A program made the position numbers and the translations under genes. Of a stretch of 64,000 nucleotides of DNA, positions 36,301 through 44,678 are shown one piece after another. Origin of the DNA: Romeriopsis sp046049545 (lineage in GTDB: Bacteria > Cyanobacteriota > Cyanobacteriia > Leptolyngbyales > Leptolyngbyaceae). Location: contig JBJORF010000006.1 of assembly GCA_046049545.1 (NCBI GenBank), positions 16,268 to 80,267 of the forward strand. The letters run 5' to 3'. Below the pieces are notes generated by a model. It had not been told where the DNA came from. It searched no databases and saw only the letters and a list, made by a program, of their open reading frames with translations. Position 1 is the first letter of the stretch. Every line of letters begins with the position of its first letter.

Positions 36301-37172
36301 TCAGCGCCCTCCGGGAGACAATCGCCCAAGTGCAGTATGCGACGCGCTCCGTGGCCCGCACCGCCTCGGACAGCGAAGGGGCAGTGTCGGCCCTCTCGAC
36401 CGAAAGCCGGGAACAAATTCAGGCCGTCAGCCACGCGATCGAACAGGTGCAAACCCTGATGGCCGCCTTGCATCGCATCGCCGAACGGGCGGAGCAAGCG
36501 GAAACCAATGTGCAAATGGCCACCCAAAAACTCCAGGCCGGGGATGAAGTCATGGATCGCACGGTGATGGGGATGTCTTCGATTCGGGAAACTGTGGCGG
36601 AAACGGCGAAAAAGGTGAAGCGCTTGGGTGAGGCTTCCCAGAAGATCTCCCGCGTGGTTAGCCTGATTAATGGCTTTGCCACCCAGACGAACCTACTGGC
36701 GATGAATGCCTCGATCGAAGCGGCCAAGGCCGGAGAAGAGGGCCAAGGCTTCGTCGTGGTAGCGGAAGAAGTGCGGACGCTGGCCCAACAGTCAGCAGCG
36801 GCGACAGCCGAAATCGAACAAGTGGTGGAAGAAATTCAACGCCAAACCAATGAAGTGGTCGCGGCGATGGAAACGGGCACCGAGCATGTGGTGACCGGAA
36901 CACAGCTTGTGGAAGAGTCGCGCATGCATCTGAGCCAAATCACCGAAGTCGGGATGCAGCTCAACCAAATGGTGCGCGACATTGCCCAAGCCGCCGCGCA
37001 GCAAACTGAAACCTCCGTTTCGGTGAAGCAGACGATGCTGCAAGTTGCGACCCTGGCGAACAGCACATCGGAGCAGACGCAAACGGTAGCCCAGTCCTTT
37101 GCCCATCTGCTGCAAATGGCGGAAGACTTACAGTCGAGCGCGGATCAATTCAAAGTGCGACGCGGCAAATAA
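33345..37172 (+). CDS. Methyl-accepting chemotaxis protein with three GAF domains
   Basis: A 1275-residue receptor. Residues 1-64 are a Pro/Ser-rich cytoplasmic tail; TM1 spans 71-94. A periplasmic dCache-like domain spans about 100-335 and TM2 spans 355-374. GAF1 is at about 427-565, GAF2 at 597-735 and GAF3 at 770-925; a HAMP-like segment is near 965-1015. The signalling domain has the hairpin tip ATQTNLLAMNASIEAAKAGE, then GQGFVVVAEEVRTLAQQS. The GAF domains share LIAPILQHGKLIGLL-type motifs but lack the CH pair of bilin-binding cyanobacteriochromes, so light sensing is not supported. A role in type IV pilus motility is inferred from context. Confidence 0.9.
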   Translation: MQSNGSANSPQSNSAITPNSGSAPSPQPSQRSVPLPPPVKGLSLHPESVTAVEATGAQAARPAKALRLRLALKTLLVATAVGALPLMGLGMVGYGWMNHQMTDDLMHQQQDAVNQWSKEFQQMLLERVQDISQLAEGELFQGDRLNPTEKLRLLEQQKAASSSFQHLAWLDRLGRPTMQTQGANLSSQGSQDYFQQVLKTKETVVGPIKLADGTVTLVIAVPMTSAGSKDITGVVIAQLNAEVLRQKALPAGGQAYLTDAADQVLLASSVGAVNQPITQVLPGLPSGMTPGTQVSPRLQWGLSALGLKDAAQPDQLVAWSSLPIAQNIAPLSLRTIVATDPTAVIQQQQQRATQLGLAFLAGLGGIGLVGLMVARRTTRLVNDQVNALESQYRTLQTQQQRGTERSQWLGQMIETMRQSMGEAALLNTTVTELRYALNADRVMFYRCNDDWSGTIIAESVGSNYRQFMGQTINDLFREGTIERYQDEQVQVIPDVSRLGLTKTHREILAKFQIKASLIAPILQHGKLIGLLCAHQCATTREWEMDDVDVFAKLSSQLGFVLEQSALINRQAKSVEKSRILNEIVDSMRRSFKEDDILNTTVNELRHTLNADRVVVYRIDSDQSAIILAESVGLTFSKICGRVLRNPFPIGVMERFRVGQVWCMPDVDAEGLPPEFRAILDEFQVRGSIVSPVLQNGELIGLLAVHACQEPQAWEKEDIGLVARLGSQLGLALNQAAILRRQTLSAERLRTLNEIVSVMRRSLKESEILQTAVQELRLILETDRVIIYRLDAPMAAAKTAAIGAGKVVAEATALSSERLADRNLQALFAAMPLERFKNGHVQSVVDVHQSVLTVEQREVCEDLLIRATIVAPILQNGELTGLLCAYDCKARRWENQDLDLFAKLAIQLGYALDQASLIADTEREREAAKAAASETAAAQQRQQELFQQRAQELLRQVEPLTRGDLTVQARESNDEVGTIAKSYNEVISALRETIAQVQYATRSVARTASDSEGAVSALSTESREQIQAVSHAIEQVQTLMAALHRIAERAEQAETNVQMATQKLQAGDEVMDRTVMGMSSIRETVAETAKKVKRLGEASQKISRVVSLINGFATQTNLLAMNASIEAAKAGEEGQGFVVVAEEVRTLAQQSAAATAEIEQVVEEIQRQTNEVVAAMETGTEHVVTGTQLVEESRMHLSQITEVGMQLNQMVRDIAQAAAQQTETSVSVKQTMLQVATLANSTSEQTQTVAQSFAHLLQMAEDLQSSADQFKVRRGK

Positions 37173-37186
37173 GCCGCAGTTGTTGC

Positions 37187-37217
37187 GGCTGGTCGGTGCA
37201 AATCGCGCCGACCAGCC
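37187..37217 (+). promoter_or_regulatory. Strong intercistronic hairpin
   Basis: GGCTGGTCGG (37187-37196) pairs perfectly with CCGACCAGCC (37208-37217). A smaller alternative, GCCGCA with TGCGGC (37173-37189), overlaps it. There is no T run. It lies between the MCP stop and the CheA start and may tune downstream expression or mRNA stability. Confidence 0.6.
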
Positions 37218-37271
37218 CTTGCGGTTCAAGCGCAGTCACGGATGTCATCGGAAAGCAGACGGAGCAAGGCG

Positions 37272-40200
37272 ATGCCTGATCAAAACCCCACTCACCCTCA
37301 GCAATCGTCAGATCAGTCCTTTCAACAGCGGTTTGAAGCGGATGTGGCGGGCGATCTTGAGCACCTGGAAGCGGTGCTGCGCGATGGCGACCTCGATCGC
37401 TTGATCATCGCCTTGCCAGCGCTGTTAAACGCCGCGATGGATTTGACCCAGGAAATGTCCGCGCCGGGGATGAGCGCGATCGTCACCCTGGTGCAGACGG
37501 CCTTGCTGAATCGCCCGGAGCAGGTGGTGCCGATCGCCCACTTGGCCTTGAGTCACTTTCAACAAGTGCAAGTGGCAGCAGCCACCGGGGACTTAGCCCA
37601 AATCCATCCGAATGAAGCGCTGCTGAAAATTGCCGAGACACCGGATGATCTGGTCGCCTTGACCCAGCATATTGCCGAACTCGAAGCCAAGTCCTCACTC
37701 CCATTCCAGCTCAACCCGTCCCAGGGGATTCACACCCTGCCGAAATATGTCACCGACTCCCTGGTCAGGGAATTGGAAGCGGTATTGGAAGATGACTTGC
37801 CGTTGATTGATCCCCAGGAGCCGCCGTCGCTGCCGACCAATCCACTCATGACGAATGTCGAAGAGGAATTGTCGGATTCCTTTGTCAATCAATTGCAGGC
37901 GTTGATTGACGAACCGAGTGATCTGCCGCCCCCGATCGCTGCCGCATCAATCGATACGCTGAGCGCCCCCCCCGCCCCCCCGCAACGCACCCAAACCTTG
38001 ATGGAGCAAGCGATCGCCCGCAGTAAGGCGCAAGCGGGCGCGAATCAGCCGATCGTCCCGTTGGTCGATGCCACGATGAATGAACTGGCCCGACAGACCG
38101 AGGTGGGCGTGACGATTCCGCCCCCGGAGCCGCGATCGCCAGGATCTGCCCCATCCAGCCTACCCAGTGAACCGACCAAGCACCGCCTGCAAGTGCGCCC
38201 CCTAGAAGTCACCTCCACATTGCGCCAAGTGATCGCCCAAGGCAATCGCAACGGTAATTTGAATAGTGAATACAACGACCCGGCTCAATCGATTAAGTCG
38301 CGCCTCACGGATTACTATCTAGCGACGACGGTGCGGGTCGATCTCAAGCGCCTCACGCAACTGCATAACCTCGTGGGGGAACTGGTCACCCAGGAAAACT
38401 TAGCGAAACTGCATAACCAGCAGTATCAAGGCATTGTGGATTCGGTCGAAAAGCGGTTTCAGCAATTCGATCTGATTACTCAAGAATTGCACGACTGGCT
38501 GGATAAAAGCCAAAACAATCGCGCCCAAATTGCCACTGGAGGAACGCCGAGCCGCGCCGAGCTCGTGAGTTCGACGCGATCGGCCAAAGCGGCGAACCAG
38601 GATTTTGACCCGTTGCTGCTCGATCATTACAACACCCTCTATCTGGTCGCTCAAGCCCTAATGGAAGAGTTGGCGCAGTTGCAGGAAGCGGTGCAGGATA
38701 TTCGCCTGCTCACCAATGAATCGAAGTACACTCAGCAAAAGCGGCAATACACCCTCAAGCAGGTGCGTGACCAACTGCTGCGGGCCCGAATGTTGCCCGT
38801 GGCCGATGTCTTGCAGCGGTTTCCCCGGATGGTCCGCGACCTGTCCCTCCAGCACAAAAAACCCGTCAAGGTCAAACTCAGCGGTACCCAAACCCTCCTC
38901 GACAAAGCGATTCTTGAAAAATTACTGGATCCCCTGGTGCATTTGGTACGCAACTCCTTCGACCATGGCATCGAATCCCAGGCCGGACGTATTGCCCAGG
39001 GGAAACCCCTCGAAGGCATGATCGAAATTCGGGCCTACGCGCGTGGCAACCAAACCTACATTGAAGTACGCGATGACGGTCGCGGGATCGACTGTGACGC
39101 GATCGTTCGGAAGATCGTTGAACGTCAGCTGCTGACCTTCGATGATGCCGTGAAGCTCTCGCCGCAGCAACTCTATGAATATATTTTCATGCCGGGCTTC
39201 TCCACCACCCGCGAAGTGACGGAACTCTCCGGTCGGGGAGTTGGTATGGACGCAGTCCGAACCCAGGTGCGCCAGCTCAAAGGCTCGATCGCCATCGAAT
39301 CTGAAGCGGGCAAAGGTACCGCCTTTAAACTGCGCTTTCCACTCACCCTCACCACGGCGATCCTGGTGGTCTTCCAAATCCATAACCAGTTGATGGCCTT
39401 GCCCGTCGATACGCTGGTCGCCGTTGCCACAGCATCCCTGGATCAAATTGATCTGATCGATGGCCAGCAAGTCTTGCTCTGGCAGGATAAGAAAATCCCG
39501 CTTTACCCCGCTGAAGCGCTGTTGGGTTCCTATCCATTGACCAAGAAGATGCCGACCTATGCGCGCTACGTGCCCTTGTCGGAAACCCACGAAATGCCCG
39601 TCCTGATTCTGGCCGGGGAAACAGAAATGCTGGCGATTCCAGTTGATCGATTGCTTCAAGAGCAAGAATTGGTGGTCAAACCCTTTGGGACGATCGCCGC
39701 ACCGCCCAGCTATTTCTACGGCTGTACGGTTTTGGGAGATGGCTCATTGGTGCCTGTTTTGGAGGGTCAAGCGCTGATTACCCGATCGAAGACCTTGAGC
39801 TACGAGCAACTGCTCTCACCCGGTTCGAGTGTGTTGCTGGAAGCGACTGGGGACTTCGCGCAATTGGAGGGGCTGGAAGGCTTACCCAGATCGAAGCCGC
39901 CCACGAGCGTCCAGAAGACGATTCTGGTCGTGGATGACTCGCTCACGGCCCGTCACTTCCTGTCGATGACCTTAGAAAAAGCGGGCTATCAAGTGATGCA
40001 GGCGAAAGATGGGCGCGAGGCCCTCGATTGCCTATCGCTGAATCCCGAAATTAAGGCCGTTTTCTGTGACGTGGAAATGCCCCGCATGAACGGCTTTGAA
40101 TTCCTGGAACAATCGCGCAAATCCCTAGGCAGCAGTGCGCCGCCGGTGATCATGCTAACCTCTCGCAGTAGTGACAAGCACGTGCAAACCGCACAGTCCT

Positions 40201-40286
40201 TGGGGGCACGCTCCTATCTGACGAAACCGTATCTGGAGCAAGAATTGCTGCAAGTGCTAGAAAGTTGCTGGACTGATCCGGCCTAG
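37272..40286 (+). CDS. CheA-like hybrid histidine kinase without HPt domain
   Basis: 1004 residues from the ATG at 37272, which has GGAG 7 nt upstream. Order: a helical N-terminal region with no AHTLKG-type phospho-histidine, an acidic/Pro-rich linker (150-310), the P3 dimerisation domain (VRVDLKRLTQLHNLVGELVT), the ATPase domain (HLVRNSFDHGIES, DDGRGID, LSGRGVGMDAVRTQV), a CheW-like regulatory domain (LPVDTLVAVATASL) and a C-terminal receiver (KTILVVDDSLTARHF, phospho-Asp in FCDVEMPRMNG). The N-terminal part resembles the helical segment that follows HPt in larger cyanobacterial CheAs, so HPt seems lost or separately encoded. Confidence 0.9.
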   Translation: MPDQNPTHPQQSSDQSFQQRFEADVAGDLEHLEAVLRDGDLDRLIIALPALLNAAMDLTQEMSAPGMSAIVTLVQTALLNRPEQVVPIAHLALSHFQQVQVAAATGDLAQIHPNEALLKIAETPDDLVALTQHIAELEAKSSLPFQLNPSQGIHTLPKYVTDSLVRELEAVLEDDLPLIDPQEPPSLPTNPLMTNVEEELSDSFVNQLQALIDEPSDLPPPIAAASIDTLSAPPAPPQRTQTLMEQAIARSKAQAGANQPIVPLVDATMNELARQTEVGVTIPPPEPRSPGSAPSSLPSEPTKHRLQVRPLEVTSTLRQVIAQGNRNGNLNSEYNDPAQSIKSRLTDYYLATTVRVDLKRLTQLHNLVGELVTQENLAKLHNQQYQGIVDSVEKRFQQFDLITQELHDWLDKSQNNRAQIATGGTPSRAELVSSTRSAKAANQDFDPLLLDHYNTLYLVAQALMEELAQLQEAVQDIRLLTNESKYTQQKRQYTLKQVRDQLLRARMLPVADVLQRFPRMVRDLSLQHKKPVKVKLSGTQTLLDKAILEKLLDPLVHLVRNSFDHGIESQAGRIAQGKPLEGMIEIRAYARGNQTYIEVRDDGRGIDCDAIVRKIVERQLLTFDDAVKLSPQQLYEYIFMPGFSTTREVTELSGRGVGMDAVRTQVRQLKGSIAIESEAGKGTAFKLRFPLTLTTAILVVFQIHNQLMALPVDTLVAVATASLDQIDLIDGQQVLLWQDKKIPLYPAEALLGSYPLTKKMPTYARYVPLSETHEMPVLILAGETEMLAIPVDRLLQEQELVVKPFGTIAAPPSYFYGCTVLGDGSLVPVLEGQALITRSKTLSYEQLLSPGSSVLLEATGDFAQLEGLEGLPRSKPPTSVQKTILVVDDSLTARHFLSMTLEKAGYQVMQAKDGREALDCLSLNPEIKAVFCDVEMPRMNGFEFLEQSRKSLGSSAPPVIMLTSRSSDKHVQTAQSLGARSYLTKPYLEQELLQVLESCWTDPA

Positions 40287-40312
40287 ACCGTCATCAACCC
40301 CGATTCGACGAC

Positions 40313-40350
40313 AAATAACCCTGCCAAAAGATTGACTGGCGGGGTTATTT
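40313..40350. terminator. Bidirectional intrinsic terminator
   Basis: AAATAACCCTGCCA (40313-40326) pairs with TGGCGGGGTTATTT (40337-40350), with one wobble. The A-rich and T-rich flanks serve both strands. It separates the convergent CheA and CAP-protein genes. Confidence 0.8.
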
Positions 40351-40372
40351 GATACCGGAATGGGGACTCATT

Positions 40373-40963
40373 CTACTGGGTCTTCATGAACACTTGGGTG
40401 AAGTAATATTCGCCCTTCGCATTCTGGGCAATCCCGATGCCTGCGGTATCGTAGTTGCCTTCCATATTTTGGCGGTGGCCGGGGCTATTAATCCAGCCTT
40501 TCACGGCTTCATCAACGGGCTGGCTGTAGCCTTGGTTGTAGGCGACGTTTTCCGCCGCGCCGCGATAGGTAAGGCCGCTGCCCTGTACCCGATCGGAAAA
40601 GCCATCATGACTAAAACCCGTGCGTCCCGAGGCCATATTGCTACTGTGGAGCCGTGCTTGCTGAGCGATTGCATCACTCCACTTGAAAGGCGCTAGGCCT
40701 TTACTGGCTCGGTAACGGTTGATTTGTGCATGGGCTTCTTGTTCAAGTTGATTGGCCGCAACACGATTGCTGGGTGCGGGCTGGGGACGCTTTTTCACCA
40801 AACGCTTCGATGGTCGGCTAGGGCTACTGATGGCCGTGGAAGCATGGCTGCTGGGGGCAGGAAGCGCTGCACCGAGGACAACAGCGATCGCGGCGATCGC
40901 TGTCAATACAGGCGTGCACTGCGATCGGGCCGCCGAACGGGCGGTTTTGGACTGATTGAGCAT
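40373..40963 (-). CDS. Secreted CAP/SCP-domain protein
   Basis: A 196-residue protein. A signal peptide (about residues 1-42, hydrophobic core LTAIAAIAVVLGAALP, cleavage near SSHAS) is followed by a basic linker (RPSKRLVKKRPQP) and a CAP domain. The domain shows QINRYRASKGLAPFKWSDAI, FSHDGF, AAENVAYN and GWINSPGHRQNM. CAP proteins in bacteria are extracytoplasmic and mostly of unknown function; some bind lipids or glycans. The ATG at 40963 is preferred over an upstream TTG. Confidence 0.9.
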   Translation of the reverse strand: MLNQSKTARSAARSQCTPVLTAIAAIAVVLGAALPAPSSHASTAISSPSRPSKRLVKKRPQPAPSNRVAANQLEQEAHAQINRYRASKGLAPFKWSDAIAQQARLHSSNMASGRTGFSHDGFSDRVQGSGLTYRGAAENVAYNQGYSQPVDEAVKGWINSPGHRQNMEGNYDTAGIGIAQNAKGEYYFTQVFMKTQ

Positions 40964-41156
40964 GCGCAAAAGGTTAGGGATAAAAGATCAACAGGAAAGT
41001 CGCACCCAAGTCTTAATAACACCCAAGTGGTAATAATTTTTCTCGAGAGCATTGTCCGATGGGACGTTACGCTTTCTCCCGATGTTCCGCAATCTCGCCA
41101 AAGCTGTCATCCGTAAATCTATTTGCTTCTGGTGCGACTTTGGTCTATCCAGTGCG

Positions 41157-42812
41157 CTAAGCCCCCTTGGTTGCCCGTTCTGGTCGAGGAAAAGGTTGTA
41201 CAAGTCGCTGCCCCTGATAGACATGGATCCGATCGACTTCAACCCCACCGCGTAGCAGTGGAATCTCCCCTACTTTCTGCCAATTTTGAAAATAGGGGAT
41301 ATATTCGGCGGCGGAGTCGCGGCCATTTTGGTAGCGATCGGTGGTGAGGTACAGTCCGGTTTGCCCGAGCCACTGGGTTGCCGTTGACCAATAAGCAAAG
41401 CCACGCATGTCGCGCTGATCAAAGCAGGTGACGGGTTTTGCCGCAAGGGGCCGCAGGGCCATGGCGATATGACCTGACAGGTGGAACCGATTGGTATAGA
41501 TAAAATCACTCTGTTCCAGGGCCTGCATCATGGTGGGCATGGCTTGAAAGCGTTGGCGCAGTTGGCGGATGTCAGTTAGCTCAATGCTGCCATCCTGTTG
41601 AGCGTTGGGGGGCATCAGGCCGAGAATCTTGAATTGACTGGGGTTTTGAAATGTTCCCCAAACCACGTGGGACAAGGCAACGAACAGAATCATCTGCACC
41701 GCGATCGCCGTCATCACCAGCCAGCGCCGGATCAGGCCCCAGCGCAGTTGACTCGCGCGATCGGCCAGCAGCAACGTTGCTGTGAAGAACCCCGGCATCG
41801 CCCAGGTGGGAAAAATTTGGCGGTAGCCACCGATTAAGGTGAAACCCAAAAAGACCGGGACAGAGACCCAAAGAATCAAGCGGTACTGACGTTGCAACTG
41901 GTCGTACTCAGCTTGGGCGGTGGGGTCTTGCAGTGGGCGATGGGGATCGCCAAAGGGCAATCGCCAAACCTGTTGAACAACCAACTTCAGGTTGACCCAG
42001 ATTAACGGGATCGCGATCGTCGGAAATAGCATCAGCACTTCGGTGCCCAAGGCCGTGGTGAATTTCTCCAGAGAAAATCCGGTACTCCGCACACTGCGCT
42101 CCGCTTGGAAGGTAAAGGAAGCCCAGTCATGCTGCATGTTCCAGTACAGCACCGGGAACTGCACCAACCCAAACATCGCCATCGCCGCGATTGCCCAGGG
42201 AGACCACAGGGCCCGCCGATGGGGCGCACTGGTCAGACAGAAGCCGACATAGCCGGCACCAAGGATAAAGCCATGGTATTTGCTCAAGCAAGCCAAACCG
42301 ACCCAAAAACCAAGATATACCAGGCGTTTAGTGGGACGATAGGGGCGATCGGCAGCCCCGATTGGAAAAAATTCGGCGATCGCCACCGCAAGACTGGCAA
42401 GCCAGCAGAACATTAGTGGTGCATCCGGCAGCGTCATCACCCCAAATGCCACCTGAAAAATCGGCGCGATCGACGCGATCGCCACCGCCAAAACACCGAC
42501 CCAATGGGAGAATAAGCGTCGCCCAACGCAATAAAGCAGGTAGAGCGTGAGCGTGTAAAGCAGCGTACTCATCAAGCGAATGCTGAATGCCGAAACGCTG
42601 CCGCCTAGCATCGCAACGCCTGCTGCGGTGGTGCCTGCGACCAAGGGTGGATGGTCAAAATAGCTCCAGTCGGGATTGATCGTGTAGAGATAGTAGTAAG
42701 CCTCATCGAATCCCGGCGGCAGCCATGTCGCGATCATCAGCCGCAATAGCAATCCTCCGCCCAAAATCCAGACCAGCGGCTGTTGACGCAGCCATTGAAC
42801 GACAGCAGACAT
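41157..42812 (-). CDS. GT39-family membrane glycosyltransferase
   Basis: A 551-residue PMT/ArnT-like enzyme. The first periplasmic loop carries the catalytic Asp in PPGFDEAYYYLY and HPPLVAG; about 11 hydrophobic helices follow, then a periplasmic C-terminal domain. Such enzymes move a sugar from polyprenyl phosphate to lipid or protein. I start at the ATG at 42812 (MSAVVQWLRQ). An in-frame extension to 42863 would be encoded by a 15-bp tandem repeat (GGLSTGG-like residues) and is unlikely to be native. It is downstream of a second GT39 gene on the same strand. Confidence 0.85.
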   Translation of the reverse strand: MSAVVQWLRQQPLVWILGGGLLLRLMIATWLPPGFDEAYYYLYTINPDWSYFDHPPLVAGTTAAGVAMLGGSVSAFSIRLMSTLLYTLTLYLLYCVGRRLFSHWVGVLAVAIASIAPIFQVAFGVMTLPDAPLMFCWLASLAVAIAEFFPIGAADRPYRPTKRLVYLGFWVGLACLSKYHGFILGAGYVGFCLTSAPHRRALWSPWAIAAMAMFGLVQFPVLYWNMQHDWASFTFQAERSVRSTGFSLEKFTTALGTEVLMLFPTIAIPLIWVNLKLVVQQVWRLPFGDPHRPLQDPTAQAEYDQLQRQYRLILWVSVPVFLGFTLIGGYRQIFPTWAMPGFFTATLLLADRASQLRWGLIRRWLVMTAIAVQMILFVALSHVVWGTFQNPSQFKILGLMPPNAQQDGSIELTDIRQLRQRFQAMPTMMQALEQSDFIYTNRFHLSGHIAMALRPLAAKPVTCFDQRDMRGFAYWSTATQWLGQTGLYLTTDRYQNGRDSAAEYIPYFQNWQKVGEIPLLRGGVEVDRIHVYQGQRLVQPFPRPERATKGA

Positions 42813-42815
42813 AGA

Positions 42816-42860
42816 CGAACCACCTGTAGGCAAACCACCTGTAGACAAACCACCTGTAGA
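42816..42860. repeat. 15-bp tandem repeat, three copies
   Basis: CAAACCACCTGTAGA occurs at 42831-42845 and 42846-42860, with a slightly diverged copy at 42816-42830. It sits directly upstream of the GT39 start codon, between the two GT39 genes. Confidence 0.9.
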
Positions 42861-42903
42861 CAAGCCGTCTCGGCCAGACTCGGCTATTCACTATATCACT
42901 CAC

Positions 42904-44646
42904 TCACAGCTTCCCAATCCGCACGAGGCGATAGATTCCGATCGCCCGCAGCACTTCGTAGTCGGTTTTTGCCAGTCCTGTCTGGCCGAGGGATTTCGCG
43001 GTCGCAATGAGTAGCACCGATCGGGGCGGTGTGACCTGCTGGCGCAATCCCGCTAGATACCCCGGCACTTCCTGACCACCCCGCATCAGCGCCACCGATC
43101 GCTGACTGTAGAACAGCACACTCGGTTTCCCAAAGGTGCCAATGGCCATGGCGATCGGTTCGTTGGCCTGTTGGACGGCGGGGATTGCCTGAGCGATCTG
43201 ACGCAGGGGCAACTGCCTGACCTGATCAACCACACTAAACGTCGGCGTGACAAACAGCAGGATAAACGCGGCGGCGGTAATGATTTTCACGCGCCAAAAC
43301 CCGGCATTACGGACATACAGCAGCCCGAGTATTATGCCCACAGCCCACAGCCCCAGACCAATGCCGGGCAAACCAGCGCGGGCGATGGCCTGTCCCAAAT
43401 TGGGCATAGTGGCATCGCGATTCAGCCAGGTTGGGCAGAGCCAAGCGGCTGTCCCTAACAGGGCGAATATCAGGAGACTCAGCCAATTGGTGGCTTTCAA
43501 TCCCCAGGTCGATCGCTGCATGGCATCGTTCCACCACAGCGTGATGAGCAAAGCCGCTGCCGGGAGCGCGGGCAAGCTGTAGGTGAGATATTTCGTCGAA
43601 GCGATCGTGAAAAATCCCATCACAACGATGAACCAAATTAAGGCCAAGTGACTGAGTTGATCATGGCGGGCAACCTTGCGCCAAGGTCGGCGGAGGGCTT
43701 GGACGATCGCTGCCGGCAACGCCACACTCCAGGGCAATAGCCCCGGTAGCAAAATCAAAAAGTGATAGTACCAAGGCCCACTGTGCTGATTCACCACTTG
43801 CGTAAAGCGCTGCACATTATGGAAGCCAAAGAAGGCATTGATGAAGTCCCAGCCATGACGTTGTAGCATCAGTCCGTACCAAGGCAGGGCAATCGCACTG
43901 GTAATCAGCAAACCCGACTTCCAAGGAATTTCGCGGAGGGTCGATCGCAGTTGCCCCATCAGCACCAGCAGCAGTCCGAGGGTAAATCCGGGCAACACCA
44001 CCGCCACCGGCCCTTTGGTCAGGAGGCCCAGTCCCCAGAGCGCAAACATCAAGCGATACCACCACCGCTGTTGGATCGGTGCGTCCGGTTGCGCGTAGGC
44101 CCGAAAAAAGCTCAACAAACTGCCACCGATGCAGAGATTCAGCAGCATGTCGGCATAACCCAAGCGCCCAAAAAACCACATTTGCAGGTTCAACGCCGCG
44201 ATCGCAGCGCCCAAAAATGGGGTTGGGGGCGCGATCGCGCCCCCCTGGCGACGCAACCATCGCAGGAGCTGAAATAATCCCACGACCAACAGACTCGCCA
44301 TGGTGGCGCAAACCACCTTCGCCGCCCAAACCTGCGGCCCGAATAGCTTGAAGCTGCTAGCCATCAGCCAATATATCAGCGGCGGCTTGTCAAATCGCGG
44401 AGCCCCATTGAACATCGGTGTGAGCCAATCACCCGTGGCATACATCTGCCGTGCGGATTCGATAAACATGGGCTCCGTTTCGTCCAGCAGGGCCATACCG
44501 CCCAATCCCTGAAAAAAGCCAATCCAGAGCAACAGTCCCAACCAGAGCCAAGCGATCGGCGATCGCCCAGGTAGGTGCGCCAGGCCGCGCGGCTGTTCCA
44601 AGATCTGCTTACGATCGTCCTGCTTCAAAACCGAACCGCCGCCCAC
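42904..44646 (-). CDS. GT39-family membrane glycosyltransferase (ArnT-like)
   Basis: A 580-residue integral membrane enzyme. The first loop carries LLDETEPMFIESARQMYATG and APRFDKPPLIYWL, the catalytic motif of ArnT-type enzymes. There are about 12 helices and a C-terminal soluble part (FGKPSVLFYSQRSVALMRGG). It probably transfers a pentose or hexose from a polyprenyl carrier to an outer-membrane acceptor. The GTG start at 44646 is tentative. The neighbouring GT39 gene suggests the two decorate the same glycan. Confidence 0.85.
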   Translation of the reverse strand: MGGGSVLKQDDRKQILEQPRGLAHLPGRSPIAWLWLGLLLWIGFFQGLGGMALLDETEPMFIESARQMYATGDWLTPMFNGAPRFDKPPLIYWLMASSFKLFGPQVWAAKVVCATMASLLVVGLFQLLRWLRRQGGAIAPPTPFLGAAIAALNLQMWFFGRLGYADMLLNLCIGGSLLSFFRAYAQPDAPIQQRWWYRLMFALWGLGLLTKGPVAVVLPGFTLGLLLVLMGQLRSTLREIPWKSGLLITSAIALPWYGLMLQRHGWDFINAFFGFHNVQRFTQVVNQHSGPWYYHFLILLPGLLPWSVALPAAIVQALRRPWRKVARHDQLSHLALIWFIVVMGFFTIASTKYLTYSLPALPAAALLITLWWNDAMQRSTWGLKATNWLSLLIFALLGTAAWLCPTWLNRDATMPNLGQAIARAGLPGIGLGLWAVGIILGLLYVRNAGFWRVKIITAAAFILLFVTPTFSVVDQVRQLPLRQIAQAIPAVQQANEPIAMAIGTFGKPSVLFYSQRSVALMRGGQEVPGYLAGLRQQVTPPRSVLLIATAKSLGQTGLAKTDYEVLRAIGIYRLVRIGKL

Positions 44647-44678
44647 TGCAAATTGATTAACCTAGGTATTTTAGTGGT

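Noticed and set aside
33345..37172. Possible cyanobacteriochrome (light-sensing) GAF domains in the MCP
   Set aside because: The conserved Cys-His chromophore motif is absent in all three GAF domains.
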